NCBI RefSeq assembly: GCF_003001995.1
Contig: NZ_PVNB01000020.1
Coordinates: 1-64,000, forward strand
Source: Orenia metallireducens
GTDB lineage: Bacteria; Bacillota; Halanaerobiia; Halobacteroidales; Halobacteroidaceae
DNA: 64,000 bases
Reading direction: 5' to 3'
The position numbers were made by a program, and so were the translations under genes. Each line of letters opens with the position of its first letter. Position 1 is the stretch's first letter. Positions 39,521 to 48,189 of this stretch are shown here, piece after piece. Under the pieces are notes generated by a model. It ran no database searches and was not told the DNA's origin. It saw only the letters and a list, made by a program, of their open reading frames with translations.

Positions 39521-40282
39521 ATGTTTACAGATACTCATGCACATTTGGACTTTGATCGATTTGATGGAGATAGAGATGAGGTTATCCAGGCTGCTTATGA
39601 TGCTGGAGTTAAGAGGATAGTTAATATAGGGGCTGATATGGAATCTAGCCGTAACTCTGTGAACTTAGCTAAAAAGTATGACTTCATTTATGCCGCGGTA
39701 GGTGTTCATCCCCATGATGCTAAAGGTATTAGTGAGGATGACTACAATGAATTAAGCAAGTTAGCTCAAAATGAGAAGGTAGTTGCTATTGGTGAGATTG
39801 GACTAGATTATTATTATGATAACTCTCCACGTAAAGAGCAACAGGAAGCCTTTAAGAAGCAGTTAAAGCTGGCTAGAGAGCTCAATTTACCAATTGTAAT
39901 TCATAGTCGTGATGCTAAAGAGGATACTCTTGCAATCTTAGAGGAGCATGCTAAAGGTTTAGAGGGGATTATACATTGCTATGCCTATGATTTAGCGACT
40001 GCTAAAAGGCTTATAGATATGGGGTTCTATCTTGCTTTTGGTGGGGTAATTACCTTCAATAATGCTAAAGATTTAAGAGAAGTTGTCAAAGAGATAGCTT
40101 TGGATAAGATTTTAATAGAGACTGACGCTCCTTACTTAACACCTGCCCCACATCGTGGGAAGAGAAATGAATCTAAGTTTGTTATACATGTAGCAGAAAA
40201 GATAGCCGAGATTAAGGGAATAGATGTAGCAGAAGTAGCTGAAAAGACTACTGAGAATGCAAAGGATTTATTGGGGATATAG
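39521..40282 (+). CDS. tatD: TatD family metal-dependent hydrolase
   Basis: A 253-residue TIM-barrel nuclease/hydrolase. Metal ligands are in DTHAHLDFDRFDGD at the N-terminus, AIGEIGLDYYYD near 90, IHSRDAKEDT near 126, IHCYAYD near 150 and IETDAPYLTPAPHRGK near 203. It is the usual neighbour of metG (yabD in Bacillus). TatD homologues act as Mg2+-dependent 3'-5' nucleases. Confidence 0.96.
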   Translation: MFTDTHAHLDFDRFDGDRDEVIQAAYDAGVKRIVNIGADMESSRNSVNLAKKYDFIYAAVGVHPHDAKGISEDDYNELSKLAQNEKVVAIGEIGLDYYYDNSPRKEQQEAFKKQLKLARELNLPIVIHSRDAKEDTLAILEEHAKGLEGIIHCYAYDLATAKRLIDMGFYLAFGGVITFNNAKDLREVVKEIALDKILIETDAPYLTPAPHRGKRNESKFVIHVAEKIAEIKGIDVAEVAEKTTENAKDLLGI

Positions 40283-40308
40283 TATAATAATTCTAATTGA
40301 ATAATCGT

Positions 40309-40350
40309 AAAATAAGATACTAATTGTATTTACAATTAGTATCTTATTTT
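40309..40350 (+). terminator. Terminator after tatD
   Basis: Arms of 18 bases (AAAATAAGATACTAATTG) surround TATTTA, and T-rich sequence follows. Confidence 0.88.
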
Positions 40351-40437
40351 ATTTCAGGTGTATGTGAAATAAAGTATATTATTTTAGTAATCTTTACTGA
40401 TTAAGTATTATAAAATTATTATTATGGGGGTATTAGT

Positions 40438-41022
40438 ATGGCGATTACATATGGGTTAGAAGATAAGTTATATATAAATTTAACAAATAGATGTACTAAT
40501 GATTGTGAGTTTTGTGTTAGAAACTTTAAAGATGGTGTTGGAGATTATAATTTATGGCTAGACAAGGAGCCTACTACCAGAGAAATTATTAATAATATTG
40601 GAGATGCAAGTGCTTATAATGAGATTATCTTTTGTGGTTATGGTGAGCCGATGATTAGACTAGAAGAGATAAAGGAGATAAGTAATTATCTTAAAAATGA
40701 CTACCCTAAAGTTCCTATTAGAATCAATAGTAATGGTCAGGCTAATTTGATTCATAATAGAAATATTCTACCTGAAATTTCAGATTTGATAGATAGTATT
40801 TCTATCAGTCTCAATGCTCATAACTCTAAATCTTATCAAAAAATATGTAAGTCTACTTTCTCAGATAAAGCATTTCCAGCTATAATTGAGTTTATTAGTG
40901 AAGCTAAAAAGTATATATCTGAGGTTAGAGTTTCTGTAGTAGATTATCCTGAGGTAGATATAGATAGTTGTAGTAAGTTAGCTAAAAAATTGAATGTTCC
41001 ACTTAAGATAAGAAGGTTTTAG
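40438..41022 (+). CDS. TatD-linked radical SAM protein
   Basis: A 194-residue short radical SAM enzyme. The cluster motif is CTNDCEFC (CX3CX2C) near residue 18. FCGYGEPMIRLEEI near 63 is the SAM-binding GGEP-like strand and ISISLNAHNS near 118 follows. Size and position behind tatD match the TatD family-linked radical SAM group. Its substrate is unknown. It lacks the C-terminal extension of larger radical SAM proteins. Confidence 0.88.
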   Translation: MAITYGLEDKLYINLTNRCTNDCEFCVRNFKDGVGDYNLWLDKEPTTREIINNIGDASAYNEIIFCGYGEPMIRLEEIKEISNYLKNDYPKVPIRINSNGQANLIHNRNILPEISDLIDSISISLNAHNSKSYQKICKSTFSDKAFPAIIEFISEAKKYISEVRVSVVDYPEVDIDSCSKLAKKLNVPLKIRRF

Positions 41023-41070
41023 ATGATTTTATTATAGGTAACCAATTTTAAAGTAGGGTTTAATAACGCT

Positions 41071-41218
41071 ATTGCGACAGTTTCGGTATGGTTTACACGT
41101 AGAGTTATCTTTTCTAACTAGTAGGAGGTGGGTAGGTGGTTGGATGGTTAGGTTTTTCCTAAATACCTACCTCCAAACTACCTAACTACCAAAGTAAAAA
41201 AAGTGTCGCATCATCTCT
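41071..41218. repeat. Hairpin element with GCGACA/TGTCGC ends and a different core
   Basis: The left end ATTGCGACAG and the right end AAAAAGTGTCGCATCATCTCT match the ends of the elements at 46765 and 52225. The interior is unrelated: GGAGGTGGGTAGG on the left is mirrored by ACCTACCTCC and CTAACTACC on the right. It looks like the same terminal repeat carrying another palindrome. Confidence 0.65.
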
Positions 41219-41282
41219 TAGCCCTATATTTAAATTTTATTTTAAAGTCCGATTTCTATGTAAAATAAAAAGGGGGGACAGA

Positions 41283-42608
41283 ATGAAGAGAAGAATTATA
41301 AGTATTTTAGTTATGGTTTTTGTGCTGTTGTTGTTAGTAGCTGCTTGTAATTCTAGTAAGGAAGTTCTAAAGCAACAGAATATTAGGCAAGCTAAAGAAG
41401 TAGAAAAGAACTTTCTAGGATTGGATTTAAGAGAAGTATCTAGTGAGGTAAAGATAAAGCTGTGGGAGGATATAAAACCAGTTGTTGGACACACAATTGA
41501 CCAATTAATCGAAAAATTCCAGAAGGAAAATCCTAATATTATAGTTGAAAGAACACATATGGAAGCAGAAGATCTGATAGAAAATACTCAAAGATCATTT
41601 ATAGTTGGGAATGGACCCACCCTTACCCTCAGTTCCTTTGATGATATTGGACCCTTTTCTACAATGGGAATTGCACAACCTCTAGAAGGATTAATGAGTG
41701 AAAATATGAAGAATATGTATGTTGAAAATGCATTACCTGCTATGAGTTTAACTGGTCATGTCTATGGTGTACCAAATACTCTTAATAGCCAATTAACATT
41801 GTTTTATAATAAAAAGTTAGTAGATAAAGCTCCAGAAAGTTGGGAAGAATTAATCTCTATGGCAAAGGATGTAACTAAAGATATAGATGGTGATGGAAAG
41901 ATAGATCAATATGGCTTAGTATATCCTTTGACTGAAGCAGTTTGGTGGTTGGTATTTTATCGTGGTTTTGGCGGTTGTTTATTTGATCAAAGTGATAGCC
42001 TAAGATTTAATGCTGAGGCTACTAAAGATGCTTTACAGTTTGTTTATGATTTGAAATTTAAAGATAAGGTTGTTCCAGAGAATGCTGATTATAAGCTAAT
42101 GGATAATCTATTCAAAGAAGGCAAAGTAGCCTTTATTATCAATGGTAATTGGTCTTATGGAGATCATATAAAAGCTAAAGGGGTTGATTTAGGTATTGTG
42201 TTACTGCCTAAGTTTAAAAAGGCTGCTGAGTATGCACAACCAATGATAAGTGGTAGCGGATATACTATGTTAGCTAAGTTATCAGAAACTGAGCAGGTTG
42301 CAGCTTTAAAGTTTATTAAGTTTATGACTGGCAAAGAGGCTCAGAGGATCTTTGCTAAGAAACATAAGTTATTTCCAATAAATAAATCTGTTTATCAGTT
42401 AGTGAGTGTAAGAGAAGAGCTAATTATGAATGATTATACTAAAGAGTTAAGAAATACTGAGTCTATGCCTGTAACTTCAGAAATAAGTATGGTTGTGGGT
42501 GATATTCATCTAGTATTGGAGAAGCTTATAGCTGGGGATTTAGATCCTGACAGTGGAGCTGCTCAAATACATGAGATTGTTGAAAAAATGGGTTCAGAGA
42601 TGCAATAG
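41283..42608 (+). CDS. Extracellular solute-binding lipoprotein (sugar ABC type)
   Basis: A 441-residue family 1 substrate-binding protein. The lipobox VAAC places the lipidated cysteine at residue 22. Typical segments follow: PSFTL-type VGNGPTLTLSSFDDIG, GVPNTLNSQLTLFYNKKLVDKAPESW near 160, and GEAQR-type FMTGKEAQRIFAKK near 355. It binds maltose-like or other oligosaccharides by family. No permease or ATPase gene is adjacent, so it is an orphan here. The following LacI-type gene may regulate it. Confidence 0.88.
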   Translation: MKRRIISILVMVFVLLLLVAACNSSKEVLKQQNIRQAKEVEKNFLGLDLREVSSEVKIKLWEDIKPVVGHTIDQLIEKFQKENPNIIVERTHMEAEDLIENTQRSFIVGNGPTLTLSSFDDIGPFSTMGIAQPLEGLMSENMKNMYVENALPAMSLTGHVYGVPNTLNSQLTLFYNKKLVDKAPESWEELISMAKDVTKDIDGDGKIDQYGLVYPLTEAVWWLVFYRGFGGCLFDQSDSLRFNAEATKDALQFVYDLKFKDKVVPENADYKLMDNLFKEGKVAFIINGNWSYGDHIKAKGVDLGIVLLPKFKKAAEYAQPMISGSGYTMLAKLSETEQVAALKFIKFMTGKEAQRIFAKKHKLFPINKSVYQLVSVREELIMNDYTKELRNTESMPVTSEISMVVGDIHLVLEKLIAGDLDPDSGAAQIHEIVEKMGSEMQ

Positions 42609-43258
42609 ATTAAAAATAATCAATACGATAAGACCAATAGATGAGATGATGGAAGCTATATAGTTATTGATTTAATAATTCCTCATCATTTAAGTAGGAG
42701 AATAAGCTTAGGTGGAGTAAATTATTAGCTTTTGCAACAAGCTATAGATATCGGTCTAGAGTATCTTCCTTTTGAATATATAGCCATTATCAAAATTTAT
42801 TAGATAAAGCTATATGACTTTTTCAATACTAATAATTGTCTAAACAACTTTAGTTAAAATAGAAACTTTGATATAATAGTAAGGAGAAAGAAGGCTGATA
42901 TCGTCAATTTATTTTAGAAAAGCGAAATAATGGTCTTTATTGGTCGAATTTTATTAAGGATTATAGGTGTAACTGTTATGCTAATAATTTCTGTATAAAT
43001 ATTACTTTTAAAAGTTATTTTGACTATTAGTATATATTTTTTATAAACTTAGTAGTATACTAAAATATGGGATAGTTAGCTACTTAGTTACTAAAAGTTC
43101 TGTAGATAGATAAATTTTTTAACGAGGGTTTGATTGGATACTTTATTAAAATTATTTTAAGTAAGTCTTTTATCAAAGGATTATAATAACTTGAGATAAA
43201 ATCTTACTTTTATATTATTTAATAATATAAATTATTAGATTAGGAGAGGAAGGTAGTT
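42609..43258. other. Gene-free 650-base stretch before the LacI-type gene
   Basis: I see no intact reading frame with a ribosome site. At 42730-42801 one frame reads LLQQAIDIGLEYLPFEYIAI, which faintly resembles the C-terminal repeat region of IS21-type transposases, but it is too short to call. A promoter (TTGACT 43020, TATAAA 43042) and a 6-3-6 inverted repeat TTAGTAGTATACTAA at 43049-43063 lie about 200 bases before the regulator gene. The rest is AT-rich and unexplained. Confidence 0.5.
43020..43063 (+). promoter_or_regulatory. Putative promoter and operator of the LacI-type gene
   Basis: TTGACT and TATAAA are 16 bases apart. Immediately downstream TTAGTAGTATACTAA forms an inverted repeat suited to a dimeric repressor. 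Binding by the encoded regulator is only inferred. Confidence 0.4.
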
Positions 43259-44299
43259 ATGCCTACTATTAAAGATGTTGCAAAAAGTGCTGGGGTATCT
43301 CCTTCTACTGTTTCTAGAGTTATCAATAATCATCCTAGAATCAGTAGTGAGACTAGAAAAAAGGTAAAGGAATCGATGAAGAGAATTGGTTATCATCCTA
43401 ATATTATTGCCCGAAGCTTAGTTAAACAGAAGACTAATACTTTGGGATTGGTTATGCCTTATTCTACTGAAGAAGCCTTTGCTGACCCCTTTTATTCTGA
43501 GATATTACGAGGTATTGGTTCGGTGGCACAGGATAAGGAGTATAGCTTATTACTTATTACTAGTAATGGTGAGCAGGAGGAGTTAGAAGTAACCCTTAAA
43601 GCTGTAAGAAGTAAGAGGGTTGATGGCTTATTGATCCTAAGGGCTAAAAGTAATGATGCATTACTTAAAGAATTAAAGGAATTAGAGACACCTTTTGTTG
43701 TAGTTGGTCGTCCAGAAGATGAGAAGAATAATTTTTGGGTAAATAATGATAATATTGAGTCGACTAAAAATTTGATAGAGTATCTAATTGGTTTAGGACA
43801 TAAGAGGATTGGTGTAATAACTGGAGATAGTGAATATATAGTTTATAAAGATAGATTAGAGGGGTATAGGCGTGCGTTATATCATAATGGAATAGAGTAT
43901 AATCCAAATTATGTTATCCAGACAACAGGTCATCATGGTTTAACCACTAGATATACTAAAGAATTATTAGAGTCCTATCCCAAATTAACTGCTATATTTG
44001 CTGTCGATGATTTAATAGCTTATGGAGCTATTCTAGGGATTAAAGAGTTGGGATTAAAGGTTCCTGATGATATATCGGTAGTTGGCTTTAATAATAACCC
44101 TCTATCCCAATTAATTACCCCTGCTTTAACGACAGTAGATATCAATATTTTTGAATTGGGAAGTACAGCCACTAAAAGTTTAATCAATATCATTAGTGAA
44201 GATCCAAAAGAATATTATCATGAGATAGTAAAGACTAATATCATTGTTAGAGATTCCTGTGGAGGAGATAAAGGAGAAGTTGATGGTAATGGGGAATAG
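43259..44299 (+). CDS. LacI family transcriptional regulator
   Basis: A 346-residue repressor. The N-terminal helix-turn-helix reads TIKDVAKSAGVSPSTVSRVI with the hinge helix YHPNIIARSLVKQKTNTLG. The periplasmic-binding-protein-like effector domain contains KRVDGLLILRAK, GHKRIGVITGDSEY and VVGFNNNPLSQLITPALTTV. It probably senses a sugar and regulates the upstream binding protein or a remote transporter. The nearest characterised type is MalR-like, but the ligand cannot be read from sequence. Confidence 0.93.
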   Translation: MPTIKDVAKSAGVSPSTVSRVINNHPRISSETRKKVKESMKRIGYHPNIIARSLVKQKTNTLGLVMPYSTEEAFADPFYSEILRGIGSVAQDKEYSLLLITSNGEQEELEVTLKAVRSKRVDGLLILRAKSNDALLKELKELETPFVVVGRPEDEKNNFWVNNDNIESTKNLIEYLIGLGHKRIGVITGDSEYIVYKDRLEGYRRALYHNGIEYNPNYVIQTTGHHGLTTRYTKELLESYPKLTAIFAVDDLIAYGAILGIKELGLKVPDDISVVGFNNNPLSQLITPALTTVDINIFELGSTATKSLINIISEDPKEYYHEIVKTNIIVRDSCGGDKGEVDGNGE

Positions 44300-44304
44300 A
44301 TGAA

Positions 44305-44347
44305 AGTATAAGGTTGCTATGTTTTTCATGGCAACCTTTGCACTTTA
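44305..44347 (+). terminator. Hairpin after the LacI-type gene
   Basis: AAGGTTGC and GCAACCTT arms with flanking AAAGT/ACTTT pairing form a long stem. A clear T-run is missing, so termination efficiency is uncertain. Confidence 0.55.
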
Positions 44348-44425
44348 TCAAGAAATTTGAGAATTTAGGTTTAATAAATCTAGAATCAATTAGACTAATA
44401 GAAAGAATTATGTAAGGAGGTCAGA

Positions 44426-44983
44426 ATGATAAAAGAGGTTATAGTAGTAGAAGGTAGAGATGATTTGGATGCAGTCAAGAAGGCAGTAGATGCTGAAGTG
44501 ATTATCACACAAGGGTTTTCCTTATCTAGAAGTGTTTTAACTAGAATAAGAGTAGCTCAACAGAAGAAAGGTGTTATTATCTTTACAGATCCAGACCATG
44601 CTGGAGAGCAGATTAGAAGAAGAATAAAACAGGCAGTACCTGGGTGTAAAGATGCATACTTAGCCCAAGATAAAGCCACTAAATCTGGTGATATAGGGAT
44701 TGAAAATGCTAATCCAGAGGCTATTCGAGAAGCACTGGCTAAGGCTAAGGTTGACTATCAAGAAGTAGAGAAGAAGTTTATTAAGGATGATTTGGTCGCT
44801 TTAGGTTTAATAGGTGGCTATGATTCAAAGGAGCTTAGAGATAAAGTTGGTAATGAGTTAGGGATTGGTTATGCTAATGGTAAACAGTTCTTAAATAGAT
44901 TGAATAATTATGGTATAACTAGAGAAGAATTTATACTCGCATTAGAAAAGGTAACTAGGGGTGTTGAAGATGGAAATTGCTAA
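44426..44983 (+). CDS. rnmV: Ribonuclease M5
   Basis: A 185-residue Toprim nuclease that matures the 5' and 3' ends of 5S rRNA precursors. EVIVVEGRDDLDAVKKAV opens the Toprim domain and IIFTDPDHAGEQIRRRI near residue 50 holds the acidic DxD pair. The C-terminal region is the M5-specific domain. It overlaps rsmA by 14 bases, the usual Firmicutes pairing. Confidence 0.95.
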   Translation: MIKEVIVVEGRDDLDAVKKAVDAEVIITQGFSLSRSVLTRIRVAQQKKGVIIFTDPDHAGEQIRRRIKQAVPGCKDAYLAQDKATKSGDIGIENANPEAIREALAKAKVDYQEVEKKFIKDDLVALGLIGGYDSKELRDKVGNELGIGYANGKQFLNRLNNYGITREEFILALEKVTRGVEDGNC

Positions 44984-45827
44984 TCCAAGTAATACAAAAG
45001 ATATTTTACGTAAACATAATTTACAATTAAAGAAGAGTCTAGGTCAGAACTTCTTAATTGATAACAATATTCTAAATAAGATAGTAGAAACAGCTGATTT
45101 AACAGAGGAAGATACAGTAATTGAGATTGGTCCTGGAATTGGATCTTTGACTCAGAAGATGGCAGAGACAGGTGCTAGGGTAATCGCAGTTGAATTAGAT
45201 GATCGTTTAATTCCAGTATTAAAAGAATCGCTAAATGTATATAATAATATAGAGATAGTGCATGGTGATGCTTTAGAGGTAGATTTTTCTGAATTAGTCG
45301 ATGGAAGCTTTAAGCTAGTAGCTAATTTGCCCTATTATATTACTACTCCAATTATTATGAGATTATTAGAAGAAGGCTTTGATGTAGAGAAAATAGTAGT
45401 AATGATTCAAAAAGAGGTAGGGGAGCGAATGGTGGCGTCACCAGGGGGGAAAGATTATGGTATCTTATCTATTGGAGTACAGTATCATAGTAATCCAGAG
45501 ATTGCCTTTGTAGTACCTCCTACTGTCTTTATACCACAGCCTAAGGTCGAATCGGTTGTGATAGATTTAAAGGTAAAAGAGGAACAAAATCTTGAAGTAG
45601 TAGATGAAGAATTCTTTTTTAAGGTGGTTAAATCAGCTTTTCATCAAAGAAGAAAGACTATTAGAAACTCTTTAAGTAAAGCACCTTACATGAATTTAAA
45701 TCGTGATTTAATCGACCAAGCATTGGAGGAAGTAGGGATAGACCCAAGAAGAAGAGCAGAAAAATTGAGTATCGAAACCTTTGCTCAGTTAAGTAATGCT
45801 CTATTCAATTTAACTGGAGGAGAGTAA
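44970..45827 (+). CDS. rsmA: 16S rRNA dimethyladenosine transferase (KsgA)
   Basis: Dimethylates A1518 and A1519 of 16S rRNA (285 residues). KKSLGQNFLIDNNILNKIV opens the domain, the SAM loop VIEIGPGIGSLTQKM is near residue 48, the catalytic NLPYYITTPI is near 122, and HQRRKTIRNSL is near 222. ATG 44970 stands eight bases behind AGGGG. The GTG at 44961 overlaps that site. The next gene starts directly after its stop. Confidence 0.97.
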   Translation: MEIANPSNTKDILRKHNLQLKKSLGQNFLIDNNILNKIVETADLTEEDTVIEIGPGIGSLTQKMAETGARVIAVELDDRLIPVLKESLNVYNNIEIVHGDALEVDFSELVDGSFKLVANLPYYITTPIIMRLLEEGFDVEKIVVMIQKEVGERMVASPGGKDYGILSIGVQYHSNPEIAFVVPPTVFIPQPKVESVVIDLKVKEEQNLEVVDEEFFFKVVKSAFHQRRKTIRNSLSKAPYMNLNRDLIDQALEEVGIDPRRRAEKLSIETFAQLSNALFNLTGGE

Positions 45828-46301
45828 ATGGTATTTATCAGCCCTACAGAGGGTAAGTTGAGTTTTGAACAGACCTACAGCAGCATTGTTGATTTTGTGC
45901 AGAGTCTACCTGAATGTAACTATCAGTTGATTATTGGTAGTGATTCTCAACCAAGTGAAAGGATTGTCTTGGTAACTACTATAATTATCTATCGTGAAGG
46001 AAAAGGAGCTAGGTTTTATTACATCAAAGATGAATTAAATCCACAACTGACCTTTCAGCAGAGAATCTATTATGAGACTGCAAGAAGCTTAGAGCTAGCA
46101 AGCAAGTTAAAAGATAAAATATCAGCAGAAGAGTCTATTTGGGATTTGGATATAGAGGTTCATCTTGATGTAGGAAGAAGAGGAAAGACCAAGCAATTAA
46201 TTAATGAAGTGGTAGGAATGGTAGTTGGCAGTGGGTATAAGGCAAGAATTAAGCCTTTAGCCTATGGAGCCTCTAGTGTTGCTGATAGATATACTAAGTA
46301 A
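45828..46301 (+). CDS. YkuK-like RNase H-fold protein (DUF458)
   Basis: A 157-residue protein with the DUF458 pattern. IIGSDSQPSERIVLVTTIIIY near residue 38 carries the first acidic residue. The middle helix has YYETARSLELASKL, and DLDIEVHLDVGRRGKTKQLI near 105 supplies a second acidic site. An RNase H-like activity is proposed for the family but unproven. It begins directly after the rsmA stop codon, so the two are co-translated. Confidence 0.85.
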   Translation: MVFISPTEGKLSFEQTYSSIVDFVQSLPECNYQLIIGSDSQPSERIVLVTTIIIYREGKGARFYYIKDELNPQLTFQQRIYYETARSLELASKLKDKISAEESIWDLDIEVHLDVGRRGKTKQLINEVVGMVVGSGYKARIKPLAYGASSVADRYTK

Positions 46302-46329
46302 TTATTAGCATATAAGGAAATTAGTTTAT

Positions 46330-46358
46330 TTGACTTATTTCTTTAATTTTGGTATAAT
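46330..46358 (+). promoter_or_regulatory. Strong promoter of veg
   Basis: TTGACT and TATAAT with a 17-base spacer. In Bacillus the veg promoter is one of the strongest known, and this one is equally close to consensus. Confidence 0.8.
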
Positions 46359-46390
46359 TAGTAATAGTAATTCCAGAAGGGTGGGTCAAC

Positions 46391-46657
46391 ATGTCAGATA
46401 ATATTTTAGGTCAAATTAAGAGTGACTTAGACTCCTTTGTTGGAAAAAAGGTGAGATTAAAAGCCAATCAAGGTCGGCGTAAGATTATTGAAAAAGAAGG
46501 AATTTTGGAACAAACATATCCAAAGGTATTTGTAGTTAAGGTTGATGAAGATCAAACTCCTAGACGTATTTCATATAGTTATGCAGATGTGTTAACGGAA
46601 ACTGTTGAAGTGAAGATTAAAGATAATAATATGAAAATTGGATGTATTAGTGTTTAA
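46391..46657 (+). CDS. veg: Veg protein
   Basis: An 88-residue protein with LGQIKSDLDSFVGKKVRLKANQGRR and ISYSYADVLTETVEV, the signature of Veg. In Bacillus, Veg stimulates biofilm matrix gene expression. It has its own promoter and terminator. Location after rsmA follows the Bacillus order. Confidence 0.95.
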   Translation: MSDNILGQIKSDLDSFVGKKVRLKANQGRRKIIEKEGILEQTYPKVFVVKVDEDQTPRRISYSYADVLTETVEVKIKDNNMKIGCISV

Positions 46658-46663
46658 GTTTTT

Positions 46664-46700
46664 AAACTAGCTGTGACCAGTGGTTGCAGCTAGTTTTCTT
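46664..46700 (+). terminator. Terminator after veg
   Basis: AAACTAGCTG and CAGCTAGTTT arms are followed by TCTTTTTT. Confidence 0.9.
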
Positions 46701-46764
46701 TTTTGTCATATATTAATTTAAGTATAATATTTATTCTGCTAGTATAAATTCTATCGATTAATGG

Positions 46765-46900
46765 GTATATTGCGACACTTTTTGAGTTTAAGTATAAGAT
46801 TAAGTATAAGTCTAAGGATAGTTTAAGCAATGTTTTTATGATTTACTCAAACTTAATCTTAGCCTTATACTTAGTTGCAAAGTGTCGTAATATCTCTCTA
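46765..46900. repeat. MITE-like hairpin element, copy A
   Basis: 136 bases identical to copy B at 52225-52360 except one base (46830 A, 52290 G). The ends ATATTGCGACACTTT and AAAGTGTCGTAATAT are inverted repeats. The interior TTTAAGTATAAG... and its mirror make nearly the whole element one long imperfect hairpin. It encodes nothing. Confidence 0.9.
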
Positions 46901-47015
46901 GTGTATCAGTTTTTAATAGCAGAAGGTCTAAATATAATAGGATTTTTATTCCCTCTTATCACAAAAGTAAGGTTAGTGAATATACTGTATTAACTGAAAG
47001 GGGGGATATAGAAGA

Positions 47016-48023
47016 ATGAGTGATATTAAGAACATAATAGATAAATATGTAGAGAATATTCTTTCTTTAGATAATGTAGTTGGAGTAGGGCAAGGATATA
47101 AAGAGGTTGGAGGCAGAAGGACTAATGAAGAGTGTGTGGTAGTCTTAGTTGAAAATAAGATGGATGCTCAGAGTTTAAATGAAAGTCATATCATACCACA
47201 AAGTTTAGAGAATCAGAAGACTGATGTTATAGAGGTTGGCAAAGTTGAGTTATTAGCAAGTGATGACAAGATGAGAATAACTAAGTTAAGACCTGCTCAA
47301 CCAGGAGTCAGTATTGGTCATTATAAGATTACAGCGGGGACTTTTGGAGCAGTAGTTAAAGATAAGAAGACTGGAGAGCCGCTTATCTTATCAAATAATC
47401 ATGTTTTAGCCAATATTACAAATGGTAGTGATGGTAGGGCAAGTAAAGGAGACCCTATCTTACAACCAGGTAGCTATGATGGTGGTAATGAGCAGGAGGA
47501 TGTAATAGCGTATTTAGAGCGTTTTATGCCTATTTATAATGATCAACCACCTGCTTGTCCTTTAATGTCTGGATTCAATCAAGTATTAAAGGGTTTAGGA
47601 AGATTAATTGGAGCCCCTTATGAGGTTAGACGATCATCGATAAATAATAAGGTAGATTGTGCTGTTGCTAAACCAAAGGATCGGGAATTGATTAATTCAG
47701 AGATTCTAGGAATTGGAGAGGTAGCAGGAGTAGCTGAACCAGAATTAAAGATGTTAGTTAGAAAGAGTGGGAGAACCAGTGGGCTAACATCAGCTAAAAT
47801 TAAAGCTGTTAATGCTACTATTAAAGTTCAATTATCTGCTGAGGAGTCTGCTGTCTTTACAGACCAGATTATAACAGAGCCTTTTTCTAAACCTGGTGAT
47901 AGTGGTGCATTAGTGGTAAATAAAGATAATGAGGCTGTTGGTTTACTTTTTGCAGGTTCAGATAAGAGTACAATCTGTAATAAGATAAATAATGTCTTAA
48001 CTGCCCTAAACATAACCTTTTAA
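47016..48023 (+). CDS. Chymotrypsin-fold serine protease-like protein, cytosolic
   Basis: A 335-residue protein with no signal peptide. The triad is readable: His in LILSNNHVLANIT near residue 129, Asp in NNKVDCAVAKPK near 213, and Ser in PGDSGALVVNKDN near 292. It resembles Nal1-like trypsin-fold proteins. The N-terminal 90 residues (VVGVGQGYKEVGG) form a separate region. Substrate unknown. AATATACTG at 46979-46987 with AC 16 bases before loosely resembles the sigma-K-like boxes downstream, so late sporulation expression is possible. Confidence 0.82.
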   Translation: MSDIKNIIDKYVENILSLDNVVGVGQGYKEVGGRRTNEECVVVLVENKMDAQSLNESHIIPQSLENQKTDVIEVGKVELLASDDKMRITKLRPAQPGVSIGHYKITAGTFGAVVKDKKTGEPLILSNNHVLANITNGSDGRASKGDPILQPGSYDGGNEQEDVIAYLERFMPIYNDQPPACPLMSGFNQVLKGLGRLIGAPYEVRRSSINNKVDCAVAKPKDRELINSEILGIGEVAGVAEPELKMLVRKSGRTSGLTSAKIKAVNATIKVQLSAEESAVFTDQIITEPFSKPGDSGALVVNKDNEAVGLLFAGSDKSTICNKINNVLTALNITF

Positions 48024-48042
48024 TTTGTATATTTTAATTATT

Positions 48043-48067
48043 TGCAGACATATGTCTGCTTTTTTTT
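48043..48067 (+). terminator. Terminator after the protease-like gene
   Basis: The perfect palindrome GCAGACATATGTCTGC is followed by T8. Confidence 0.9.
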
Positions 48068-48189
48068 ATTTTGCTAAGGATAAATTTTAGCTTTGATTTT
48101 ATCTTATTATACTGCCATAAGTTACATTCTGATTTTAAATTGCTATATGGTATAATAAAATTAAGCATGAAAAGTACAGGGGGGAGTAG

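Noticed and set aside
42730-42801. Transposase fragment (IS21 IstA-like)
   Set aside because: Only about 24 codons between stops, similarity judged by eye; too short to annotate as a pseudogene.
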